Positions 8,100 to 15,096 of a stretch of 24,135 nucleotides of DNA are shown here, piece after piece. A program made the position numbers and the translations under genes. The stretch comes from CAZXFA01 sp964640085. GTDB taxonomy: Bacteria; Actinomycetota; UBA4738; HRBIN12. Every line of letters begins with the position of its first letter. Within the stretch, counting starts at the first letter, position 1. Location: NCBI GenBank assembly GCA_964640085.1, contig CAZXFA010000032.1, forward strand, positions 1 to 24,135, given 5' to 3'. The notes beneath the pieces were generated by a model that was not told where the DNA came from, did no database searches, and was given only the letters and a program-made list of their open reading frames with translations.

Positions 8100-9560
8100 A
8101 TGACCGAGCCCGCCTCCGACGGGACGCTCGACCTGCTGGCCGAGCGCGTGACCGCCGTGGGGACCCTTGGGGTGGTCGCGGCGGGAGCCCCGGTGGCCGC
8201 ATCGATCGGGGCGGCCGCCCTGCTCGACGGGGGGAACGCCTTCGACGCGGTCGTGTCGGCGGCCCTGGCCGAGACCGTGCTCATGCCGCCGAAGTGTGGG
8301 CTCGCCGGAGATCTCGTCGCCTTGGTGCGAGGGGCGGGGGACACGCGCCCGCGGACGATCGTCGCGGTCGGGTCGGCTCCCATCGCCCTGGAGCACGCCG
8401 TCCAGCCTCGGGGATCGCCCTCGACGGGCGGTCTGTCGGTCGGGGTACCGGGCGCGCCCGCCGGGTACCTCGCACTGGCGCGACGAGGACGGCGGCCGCT
8501 GACGACGTCGGCCGCTCCCGCCATCCGTCTCGCCCGCGATGGGTTCATCTGGTCTCGCGTCATGGCGGATCTGACGAAGGAGTCAGCGGAGCTCCTGAGG
8601 TCGGAGAACCCGCGCGGCACCGCGTTCCTCCCCGACGGCGAGCCGGTCGCGGCCGGCAAGACCGTGCGGCTACCTGGCCTCGCCTCCGTCCTGGAGACCT
8701 TCGTTGCCCGGGGCGCGGACCTGTTCGACGGTCCGATCGGCGACGCGATCGTCGCCGCGGTCGCCGGGCGTGGCGGTGTTCTCTCGCGGGAGGACCTGGG
8801 GCCGGCACCGGCGGGATGGACCGACGCCCCTTCGGTCGAGGTGGCGGACCTGCGCGTCTGGGCGACGCCGGAGCCGAGCCATGGCCCCTCCCTCCTCGCG
8901 GCCACCGCGGACCCCCGGTTCTGCGACGGGATGGGGGGGACCTGGGACGCGATCGATGACGCGATCCGGGCGCGCGCGACGCTGGGGGATCGAGGCGGGG
9001 GCACCTCCATCGTCAGCGCGGCCGATCGCGAGGGCAACGCGGTGGTCGTGCTGCACTCCAACTCCTTCCCCCACTACGGGAGCGGGATCGTGGTGCCGGG
9101 GTACGACCTGATCCTCAGCAACCGGGCGGGGCGGGGCTTCACCGCTGTGCCGGGCCATCCGAACGCCCCGGCGGCCGGCCGTCGGCCCATGCTGACCCTC
9201 CACGCGTGGGCCGCGGAGCGTCGGGGCACGGGGGAGCTCATGCTGGGAGGTACCCCCGGCGGCGAGAACCAGATGCCCTGGAACGCCCAGGTGCTCCGGG
9301 CGGTGATCGCCGGCTCGTGGGAGCCCGGCCGCCTGGTCACCGCACCGCGGTGGGGACGCGATCCGGAGACCGGCGAGGCGACCGTCGAAGAGGGATCCGC
9401 CCAGGAGGTGGTGGCCGAGCTCCGCTCGAGGACGACGGTGCGTCGGATCCCTCGATGGGGGTTGCGGAGCGGGCAGCACGTCATGGTATGTGGGGGTGAG
9501 GAGGGACCCCTCGTCGTGGCGGCGGACCCCAGGACGGGTGGCGCGGCCGTCGGCGCCTGA
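8100..9560 (+). CDS. Gamma-glutamyltransferase-family Ntn hydrolase, compact form
   Basis: This 486-residue protein has the layout of the gamma-glutamyltransferase family. An N-terminal GGNAFDAVVSAAL (44-56) is followed by a GLSVGVPGAPAGY segment, the ATPEPSHGP loop (near 255-263), and the small-subunit start GGTSIVSAADREGNAVV with Thr302 aligned to the autocatalytic Thr. Further on come GSGIVV and LGGTPGG. It has no signal peptide, unlike periplasmic glutathione-degrading enzymes. It is shorter than usual: only ~40 residues separate the PEPSHGP loop from Thr302, where about 100 are common. The start is ATG 8100, and GTG 8091, overlapping the previous stop as GTGA, is an alternative. Family members hydrolyse gamma-glutamyl amides, acylated beta-lactams or oxamate. 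Here it may cleave an amide in the pathway. Confidence 0.85.
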   Translation: MTEPASDGTLDLLAERVTAVGTLGVVAAGAPVAASIGAAALLDGGNAFDAVVSAALAETVLMPPKCGLAGDLVALVRGAGDTRPRTIVAVGSAPIALEHAVQPRGSPSTGGLSVGVPGAPAGYLALARRGRRPLTTSAAPAIRLARDGFIWSRVMADLTKESAELLRSENPRGTAFLPDGEPVAAGKTVRLPGLASVLETFVARGADLFDGPIGDAIVAAVAGRGGVLSREDLGPAPAGWTDAPSVEVADLRVWATPEPSHGPSLLAATADPRFCDGMGGTWDAIDDAIRARATLGDRGGGTSIVSAADREGNAVVVLHSNSFPHYGSGIVVPGYDLILSNRAGRGFTAVPGHPNAPAAGRRPMLTLHAWAAERRGTGELMLGGTPGGENQMPWNAQVLRAVIAGSWEPGRLVTAPRWGRDPETGEATVEEGSAQEVVAELRSRTTVRRIPRWGLRSGQHVMVCGGEEGPLVVAADPRTGGAAVGA

Positions 9561-9576
9561 GCCAGGAGGAGAGCCC

Positions 9577-10974
9577 ATGGCCAAGGATCTTCACGGGTTC
9601 ATCAAGCAGCTCGAACGCGATGCGGCGAACGACCTGGTCCGCGTGACCAAGCCGGTCGACCCCGCGAACTTCGACGTGACCGCGATCCTCGAGCACCTGA
9701 ACCGGCGAGGTCGTCGACCGGCCGTGCTGTTCGAGGATCCGAGGAACCTGCGAGGAGAGTCGGCCGGGATCCCGGTCTACATCAACGGGTTCGCGACGCG
9801 CGAACGCTGCGCGGTGGCCCTGGACTTCCCCCCGGATCAGGCCAAGCTCCCGCTGAGCCTGGAGTTCTCCCGTCTCGAGCAGCAGCCGATCGACCCGCTC
9901 GTGATCCCGGCGGACGAGGCTCCGGCCAAGGAGGTGATCCGGACCGGCGATCGGATCGACACGCGGGAGCTGCCGATGGTGATCCACTCCGAGGGCGACT
10001 ACGGTCCCTGCCTCACGATGACGCTCGCGGTGAAGGACCCGGAGAGCGGCTCCTACAACGCGTCCTTCATCAAGGCCTTCTTCGACTTCGAGGACCATCG
10101 ACGCTTGCGCATCACGATCCACTCACCGGATTCGGAGCGGGCGCTCCGCTACTACGAGGAGCGGAAGCTCCCGATGCCCATCGTTGCGATCCTGGGGCAC
10201 CACCCGGCGTTCTTCCTCGGCACCATGGGGCTCACCTCGTACGAGACCGACGACTACGCGACGATCGGTGGGTTCCTCCGCGAGCCGCTGCGCCTGGTGC
10301 CGTCGGAGACCTGGGGGGAGGACATCCTGGTCCCGGCGGACGCGGAGATCCTGATCGAGGGCGAGGTCCAGCCGGGGGTGAGGATGATCGCCGATCCGTT
10401 CGGTGACATCACCCGTCAGTACCAGGCGCAGACGCTCCGGCCGGTGATGGAGGTGAAGGCCATCACCCGGCGGCGGGACGCGATCCTCCAGGATGTGTTC
10501 GCCGGACACCACGACCATTTCACGGTGGGACAGATCCCCAAGGAAGGCACGCTGTACAACACGCTGCGGAAGCGGTTCGGGGACATCGTCACCGCGGTGC
10601 ACCTCCCGTACTCGGGGTGCGGACGTCTGGCCTGCTACGTCTCGATCGACAAGACCAAGGAGGGTCAGGGCAAGGCGGTCGCCCTGGCTGCCATCCAGGA
10701 GTCGTGGACGTTCCAGCTCGCGGTGGTGGTCGACGACGTGATCGACGTGTTCGACGAATCCGACGTGATCTGGGCGACCCTCGTGAACGTCGATCCCTCT
10801 CGGGACGTCGACCTGATCCACAACATCCCGACGGTCTTCACGACCTCCATGGGCTACCGCAAGGTGCTGATCGACGCCACGCGACCACTGGACCGCGCGA
10901 TCCCGGACATGAACCGGGTCCCCCCCGAGGCGATGGAGCGGATCGACCTCGCCGAGTACCTGCAGGAGGGCTGA
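9577..10974 (+). CDS. UbiD-family decarboxylase (prenylated-FMN type)
   Basis: This 465-residue protein is a full-length UbiD-family (de)carboxylase. The family uses prenylated FMN to remove or add CO2 on aromatic or alpha,beta-unsaturated acids. Supporting segments are YNASFIKAFFDFEDHRRL, LPMPIVAILGHHPAFFLG, VPADAEILIEGEVQPG and the C-terminal IPTVFTTSMGYRKVLIDATR. ATG 9577 has AGGAGG seven bases upstream and lies 16 bases after the previous gene. The stretch that usually reads EGPFG(D/E) in the family is ADPFGD here, which may reflect a different substrate. No UbiX flavin prenyltransferase is seen in the window, so the cofactor must be supplied from elsewhere. A role in decarboxylating a hydroxy- or amino-aromatic acid near the ring-cleavage step is inferred from the operon. 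Confidence 0.92.
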   Translation: MAKDLHGFIKQLERDAANDLVRVTKPVDPANFDVTAILEHLNRRGRRPAVLFEDPRNLRGESAGIPVYINGFATRERCAVALDFPPDQAKLPLSLEFSRLEQQPIDPLVIPADEAPAKEVIRTGDRIDTRELPMVIHSEGDYGPCLTMTLAVKDPESGSYNASFIKAFFDFEDHRRLRITIHSPDSERALRYYEERKLPMPIVAILGHHPAFFLGTMGLTSYETDDYATIGGFLREPLRLVPSETWGEDILVPADAEILIEGEVQPGVRMIADPFGDITRQYQAQTLRPVMEVKAITRRRDAILQDVFAGHHDHFTVGQIPKEGTLYNTLRKRFGDIVTAVHLPYSGCGRLACYVSIDKTKEGQGKAVALAAIQESWTFQLAVVVDDVIDVFDESDVIWATLVNVDPSRDVDLIHNIPTVFTTSMGYRKVLIDATRPLDRAIPDMNRVPPEAMERIDLAEYLQEG

Positions 10975-11123
10975 TGGACAGGATCTTCTGGGTGACGTGC
11001 GCGCGCTGCGGTCGCTCGTTCTCCGTCGACTACGGGATCCGGTTCGCCGGCGTGCATCTGGAGTGCCCGTACTGCCGGAATGCCTTCCTCGTCGAGGAGG
11101 CGGCGAGCATCGACGAGCGCTGA
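10974..11123 (+). CDS. Small zinc-ribbon protein, possible UbiD partner subunit
   Basis: This 49-residue protein has two CxxC knuckles, Cys9/Cys12 (CARC) and Cys31/Cys34 (CPYC), separated by 18 residues. This is the classic layout of a single zinc ribbon. Its ATG shares one base with the UbiD stop (TGATG), and the upstream GGAGGG inside the end of the UbiD gene can serve as ribosome-binding site, so expression is tightly coupled to UbiD. Non-oxidative hydroxyarylic acid decarboxylases of the VdcBCD/BsdBCD type have a small CxxC-containing D subunit next to the UbiD-like C subunit. I propose an analogous role here, although this protein is shorter and I see no clear similarity beyond the cysteine spacing. 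It ends four bases before the convergent Mo-hydroxylase gene. Confidence 0.82.
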   Translation: MDRIFWVTCARCGRSFSVDYGIRFAGVHLECPYCRNAFLVEEAASIDER

Positions 11124-11127
11124 ACCC

Positions 11128-13446
11128 CTACGCGGGCCTCTCGCCGGCGTTCCTCGCGTCGAGGAGCGTTCGGACGTACGCGGGGCCGAGCGGGGTTCGA
11201 TGCACCGCAACCCCTCCGAGGGCGTCTTCCACGGCGTTCGCGATGGCCGCCGGCGCCGGGATCGCACCCCCCTCGCCGACCCCCTTCAGCCCGAGCGGGT
11301 TCAGCACCGACGGCGTCTCGAGATGGTCCAAGAGGATCGGAGGGATCTCCGCCGCCGTCGGGATGAGGTAGTCCGCGAGCGTCGCGTTGAGGAGCTGAGC
11401 CTCGTCGCTGTACAGGACCTCCTCGTAGAGCGCCCCGGCGATCCCCTGTGCGACCCCGCCGCGCACCTGGCCGTCGACGATCGTCGGGTTGATCACCGGC
11501 CCGCAATCGTGGGCCACGCCGTACCGGAGGATCCGGATCTCCGCGGTGTCCGGATCGATCGAGACCGTGACGGCGTGGACGCCGCCCGCCCATGTGACGG
11601 TCGGCGGCTCGAAGTACTCGACGGCCTCGAGCTCGATGCCGTGGCTCCTGGCGAGCTCCTCGAGGGGGATCGAGCGCTCGGGAGCACCGACGACCTCCAC
11701 CCGGTCCGCCCGGATCTCCAGGTCCCGAACAGCCACCTCGAGTGCATCGGCCGCGGCCCCCAGCACCCGGTCGCGGATCTCGCGTGCCGCGATCGAGACG
11801 GCGCTGCCGGCGACCACGGCGCTGCGGCTGGCCACGGTGCCCCACCCGCGCTCCAGGCCGTCGGTGTCCCCGACGGTGACCGTGATGCGCTCGGGGTCCA
11901 GCCCGAGGGCATCGGCACACACCTGCGCCAGCACGGTCTCGTGCCCCTGTCCCTGGGAGCAGGCGCCGGTGCGGACGGTCGCTCGACCGGCGGGATCGAG
12001 GGTCACACGGGCCCCCTCGAACGGACCGATCCCCGTGCCTTCCACGTACGCGGCGACGCCGGTGCCGACCAGACGCCCCGCCGCTCGTTCCCGCCCGTGC
12101 TCCGCCCGAGCCTCCTCGTCGTCCACCAGGGCCGCCGCCCGCGCCAGGAGCTCCGGGTAGTCGCCGCCGTCCAGGACCGCCGGTTCGCCGTCCCGGTACA
12201 GGATGCCCATCTCGTAGGGCATCTCGTCCGGCCGCACGAGGTTCCGGCCTCGGATCTCGACGGGGTCGATGCCCAGCGTCCGCGCCCCCCGCTCCAACGC
12301 CCGTTCGAACGCGAAGACGGCCTCGGGCCGCCCGGCGCCCCGGTAGGGGGCCGTGGGGACCTTCGTCGTCACCACCGAGGTGCCGACCGCCTCGATCGCG
12401 GGGACCCGGTACGGGCCCATCAGGTGGGCGATCGTGTTGTAGGGCACGACGAGGCCCAGCGGGTTGAACGCCCCCGCGTCCACCAGGAACCGGTCTGCGA
12501 ACGCGAGGATGCGTCCGTCCCCGGACAGCGCCAGGCGGACGTCGTGGACCTGCTCGCGGGCGTGGATCGCGCTCTGCATGTGCTCGATCCGATCCTCGAT
12601 CCACTTGACGGGGCGTTCGAGCCGGATCGCGAGCAGCCCCACGATCAGGTCCTCCGGGTACAGCACGCCCTTGACGCCGAACCCGCCCCCCACGTCCGGC
12701 GCGATCACCCGGACGCGGTCCTCCTCGATCCCCGCAACCCGGCTCATCGCCCGCCGGAGCGGATGGGCGTTCTGCGTCGCCGACCAGAGCGTGAGATGAC
12801 CCCGCTCGTCCAGGACGGCCACGGCGCCGCGGGTCTCGAGGGGCACGCCCGCCTGCCGCTGGATCTCGAACCGATCCTGGACCACGAGGTCCGCGGCCGC
12901 GAACCCGCCCTCCACGTCCCCCTTGGCCACGGTGAACGTGACGGCCACGTTGTCCTCCCACCCATCGTGGAGGAGGGGCGCGTCCGGTGCGATCGCGTCC
13001 CCGAGAGTGGCGACCGGGGGGAGCGGGTCGTAGTCCACCTGCACGAGCGCTGCGGCGTCCTCGGCGAGGTACCGGCTCTCGGCCACCACCAGGGCGAGCG
13101 CCTGGCCGACGAAGCGCACCCGGTCGTCCGCGAGCAGCGGGGGATGGCATGACCGCATGAAGGGCCGGAGCGGGCCTACCAGCTTCTCGTTGGGGCGATC
13201 CCACAGGAAGGGTGGCATCGGCCCACGCGGGAGGTCCTGGGCCGTGAAGACGCCTCCGACGCCTGGTCGTGCCACGGCCTCCGCCGCGTCGATGCTCAGG
13301 ACCCTCGCGTGGGCCAGGGGACTCCGGACGAACGCGACGTGCAGCTCTCCGGGGTGCCGGAGGTCCGCGACGTACCGGCCGTCCCCCCGCACCAGCCGGT
13401 CATCCTCCCGTCGCCGGACGGAGCGACCGATCCAGCCGTCGCTCAC
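11128..13446 (-). CDS. Xanthine dehydrogenase/CoxL-family molybdenum hydroxylase large subunit
   Basis: This 772-residue molybdopterin-binding catalytic subunit belongs to the xanthine oxidase family, whose members hydroxylate N-heterocycles, aromatic carbons or aldehydes using water. The N-terminal IGRSVRRREDDRLVRGDGRYVAD is typical. TQNAHPLRRAMS, DVGGGFGVK and APYRGAGRPEA follow, and the catalytic Glu725 sits in KGVGEGG. The loop APYRGAGRPE lacks the AYxCSFR signature of true form-I CO dehydrogenase, so CO is an unlikely substrate. The start is GTG 13446, with GGAGCGG six bases upstream. The FAD and [2Fe-2S] subunits that normally complete the enzyme are not in this window and must be encoded elsewhere. 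The gene diverges from the SDR gene across palindrome B. Confidence 0.93.
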   Translation of the reverse strand: MSDGWIGRSVRRREDDRLVRGDGRYVADLRHPGELHVAFVRSPLAHARVLSIDAAEAVARPGVGGVFTAQDLPRGPMPPFLWDRPNEKLVGPLRPFMRSCHPPLLADDRVRFVGQALALVVAESRYLAEDAAALVQVDYDPLPPVATLGDAIAPDAPLLHDGWEDNVAVTFTVAKGDVEGGFAAADLVVQDRFEIQRQAGVPLETRGAVAVLDERGHLTLWSATQNAHPLRRAMSRVAGIEEDRVRVIAPDVGGGFGVKGVLYPEDLIVGLLAIRLERPVKWIEDRIEHMQSAIHAREQVHDVRLALSGDGRILAFADRFLVDAGAFNPLGLVVPYNTIAHLMGPYRVPAIEAVGTSVVTTKVPTAPYRGAGRPEAVFAFERALERGARTLGIDPVEIRGRNLVRPDEMPYEMGILYRDGEPAVLDGGDYPELLARAAALVDDEEARAEHGRERAAGRLVGTGVAAYVEGTGIGPFEGARVTLDPAGRATVRTGACSQGQGHETVLAQVCADALGLDPERITVTVGDTDGLERGWGTVASRSAVVAGSAVSIAAREIRDRVLGAAADALEVAVRDLEIRADRVEVVGAPERSIPLEELARSHGIELEAVEYFEPPTVTWAGGVHAVTVSIDPDTAEIRILRYGVAHDCGPVINPTIVDGQVRGGVAQGIAGALYEEVLYSDEAQLLNATLADYLIPTAAEIPPILLDHLETPSVLNPLGLKGVGEGGAIPAPAAIANAVEDALGGVAVHRTPLGPAYVRTLLDARNAGERPA

Positions 13447-13494
13447 GACCCGCTCCGGCGCGAGGGGAGGGAGCCGTGACGGTGCGGGGCAGTC

Positions 13495-13510
13495 ATCTTC
13501 ACGTGAAGAT
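13495..13510. promoter_or_regulatory. Palindromic operator candidate B (Mo-hydroxylase / SDR divergent gap)
   Basis: ATCTTCACGTGAAGAT is a perfect 16-bp palindrome in the 108-bp gap between the divergent Mo-hydroxylase (start 13446) and SDR (start 13555) genes. It is the most symmetrical of the four related sites. A TACACT hexamer at 13510-13515 begins at its right end and could be a -10 element for the SDR gene. Confidence 0.75.
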
Positions 13511-13554
13511 ACACTACGCGGCGAGGCCCTCGTGCAGGGAGGGAGGGAGGATCC

Positions 13555-14310
13555 GTGTGGCAGGTCGATCTGGCGGGTCGGACGGCGTTGGTGTCCGGGG
13601 CGAGCCGTGGCATCGGCCGGGCGGTGGCGCGGGGGCTCGCGACGGCCGGGGCCGACGTGGTCGGCATGGCGCGTTCCCGGGACGCCCTCCAGGAGCTCGC
13701 CGCCGAGATCGAAGGGCTGGGCCGGGACTTCCTACCGCTCGCGGTGGATGTGACCGACGTGCAGCGGATCGACGCCGAGGTCGACCGCGCCTGGTCGTGG
13801 CGTGATGGGCTCGACATCCTCGTCAACGCGGCGGGCGTCATCGTCCGCAACGACCCCCCCGGGGTCACCCCCGAGGAGTTCGACACCGTCTTCGACACCA
13901 ATGTGCGCGGGACCTTCTTCCTGACCCAGGCGGTGGGGGAGCGCATGCTGGCGGGCGAGGGCGGCTCGGTCGTCACCGTGGCGTCCCTGGCCGGGGAGAC
14001 GGTGACCAAGGCGGCCGTCACCTACCAGGCGAGCAAGGCGGCGCTGATCCAGCTCACGCGAGCCCTGGCGGTCCGTTGGGCCCCGAAGGTCCGGGTGAAC
14101 GCCGTCGGCCCCGGCTACATCCGCACGAGCCTGAACACGGCCTGGCTGAACGTCGAGGAGAACCTGCGCTACGTTCGCGATCACACGCCGCTCGACCGGG
14201 TCGGCGTGCCCGAGGACGTGGTGGGCGCCGTGGTCTTCCTGTCGTCGCCGGCCGCGTCGTACATCACGGCCCAGCACCTCAAGATCGACGGCGGGTGGGG
14301 CGCCCGATAG
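13555..14310 (+). CDS. SDR-family NAD(P)-dependent oxidoreductase
   Basis: This is a classical short-chain dehydrogenase/reductase of 251 residues. It has the Rossmann glycine motif SGASRGIG near residue 15, the structural NAAG motif, a catalytic Ser in the VASLAG strand, the YQASK catalytic Tyr-Lys pair and the C-terminal PGYIRT and LKIDGGW segments. It most resembles 3-oxoacyl-ACP reductase or gluconate/sugar dehydrogenase-type members, which act on hydroxy/keto groups of many small molecules. The start is GTG 13555, just after a GGGAGGGAGG stretch. Its last 32 bases overlap the 3' end of the opposing MarR gene. It is likely the dehydrogenase for a hydroxylated pathway intermediate, controlled by palindrome B. 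The substrate is unknown. Confidence 0.94.
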   Translation: MWQVDLAGRTALVSGASRGIGRAVARGLATAGADVVGMARSRDALQELAAEIEGLGRDFLPLAVDVTDVQRIDAEVDRAWSWRDGLDILVNAAGVIVRNDPPGVTPEEFDTVFDTNVRGTFFLTQAVGERMLAGEGGSVVTVASLAGETVTKAAVTYQASKAALIQLTRALAVRWAPKVRVNAVGPGYIRTSLNTAWLNVEENLRYVRDHTPLDRVGVPEDVVGAVVFLSSPAASYITAQHLKIDGGWGAR

Positions 14311-14914
14311 CCGAACGGGCGACCGGATGGGTCGCCGAGCCCTTGCCGTCGGTCGGATCGACCGAGTCGATCTGGGCCGCCATGTGGGAGGGATCCTCGA
14401 ACTCGGCCAGGAGCTTGCGCAGGAGCTCGGCCATCGTCCGGCGCTCGGAGAGCGACAGCGGCGCGAGCAGGCGCTGCTCGTTGTCCGCGTGGGCCGCGAC
14501 CGCCTCCTCGATCGCCCCCAGACCCTTGGGCGTCAGCCGGACGAGCATGCTCCTCCGGTCGATGGGGTCGGGGATCCGCTCGACCAGGCCGGCCGCGGTC
14601 AGCCGGTCCAACCGGTTCGTCATGGCGCCCGACGAGATCAGGAGCGAGCCGTACAGGGCCGTGGGGGACAGGCAATAGGGTGGGCCGGCTCGCCGGAGGG
14701 CGGCCAACACGCCGAACTGGGACTCGTTCAGCCCGTGGTGGGCGAGCACCTCAGCGATCCTGCGCTCCAGGATCCGGGAGAGCCGGGAGATCCGGGCGAT
14801 CACCGACATCGGGGTGGTGTCGAGATCGGGCCGCTCCCGGTGCCACTGTTCGAGGATCCGGTCGACCTGGTCGTGGGGCGCAGCCGTCGCCGGTGCCGTC
14901 CTCATCCGTGCCAT
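14279..14914 (-). CDS. MarR-family transcriptional regulator
   Basis: This protein is a winged-helix repressor of the MarR family and the likely controller of the local regulon. From ATG 14914 (GGAGG ten bases upstream) it has 211 residues. The sequence HDQVDRILEQWHRERPDLD is followed by dimerisation helices, the winged helix-turn-helix (~84-128, recognition helix around SSGAMTNRLDRLTAAGL) and the wing DPIDRRSMLVRLTPKG. Such proteins bind 16-20 bp palindromes as dimers and release DNA when an aromatic ligand binds. ATG 14923 and TTG 14974 are alternative starts with worse spacing. It is longer than typical (140-170 residues) because of a ~35-residue basic tail running into the SDR gene. Palindrome C lies 72-87 bases upstream, which suggests autoregulation. 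Confidence 0.93.
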   Translation of the reverse strand: MARMRTAPATAAPHDQVDRILEQWHRERPDLDTTPMSVIARISRLSRILERRIAEVLAHHGLNESQFGVLAALRRAGPPYCLSPTALYGSLLISSGAMTNRLDRLTAAGLVERIPDPIDRRSMLVRLTPKGLGAIEEAVAAHADNEQRLLAPLSLSERRTMAELLRKLLAEFEDPSHMAAQIDSVDPTDGKGSATHPVARSAIGRPTRRRS

Positions 14915-14960
14915 CGCGGTCATCCCTCCCTCGCCCCTCGGCCGGAGTGAACCGTCTCGC

Positions 14961-14974
14961 TTGACGGGCGTCAA
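14961..14974. repeat. Inverted repeat upstream of the MarR gene
   Basis: TTGACG-GG-CGTCAA has perfect 6-bp arms. It sits between the MarR start and operator C, and its half-site TTGACG also occurs in operator D. It may be an auxiliary half-operator pair, or the left arm may be a -35 hexamer for the luciferase-like gene (18 bases before TATCTC at 14985). The evidence does not decide. Confidence 0.4.
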
Positions 14975-14985
14975 CCATGTAGAGT

Positions 14986-15001
14986 ATCTCTACGCCAAGA
15001 T
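14986..15001. promoter_or_regulatory. Palindromic operator candidate C (MarR / LLM oxidoreductase divergent gap)
   Basis: ATCTCTACGCCAAGAT, flanked by T and A, matches the consensus of the other three sites in the outer ATCT...AGAT arms and the central AC. It is the least symmetrical in the inner positions. It lies in the 182-bp gap between the MarR gene (start 14914) and the luciferase-like gene (start 15097), the expected place for autoregulation. It overlaps another short inverted repeat, GTAGAG-TAT-CTCTAC (14979-14993). Confidence 0.62.
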
Positions 15002-15096
15002 AAATCCTAGTCCCGGGCTCCGGGCGAGGCGAGCGTGTCGGGTGCGGCCCCGCCGACGGCCGAGGGACGGTGCCGTCGACCCGTGGGGGATGGGGG

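Noticed and set aside
11030..13204. 724-residue minus-strand and 690-residue plus-strand frames over the Mo-hydroxylase gene
   Set aside because: Both translate to Arg/Gly/Pro/Asp-rich low-complexity sequence without any family motif. The 772-residue frame has all the expected motifs.
11128..13446. Interpretation of the Mo-hydroxylase as aerobic CO dehydrogenase, because of the CoxL-like fold and nearby CoxG
   Set aside because: The AYxCSFR active-site loop is absent (APYRGAGRPE instead) and no CoxM/CoxS genes are adjacent.
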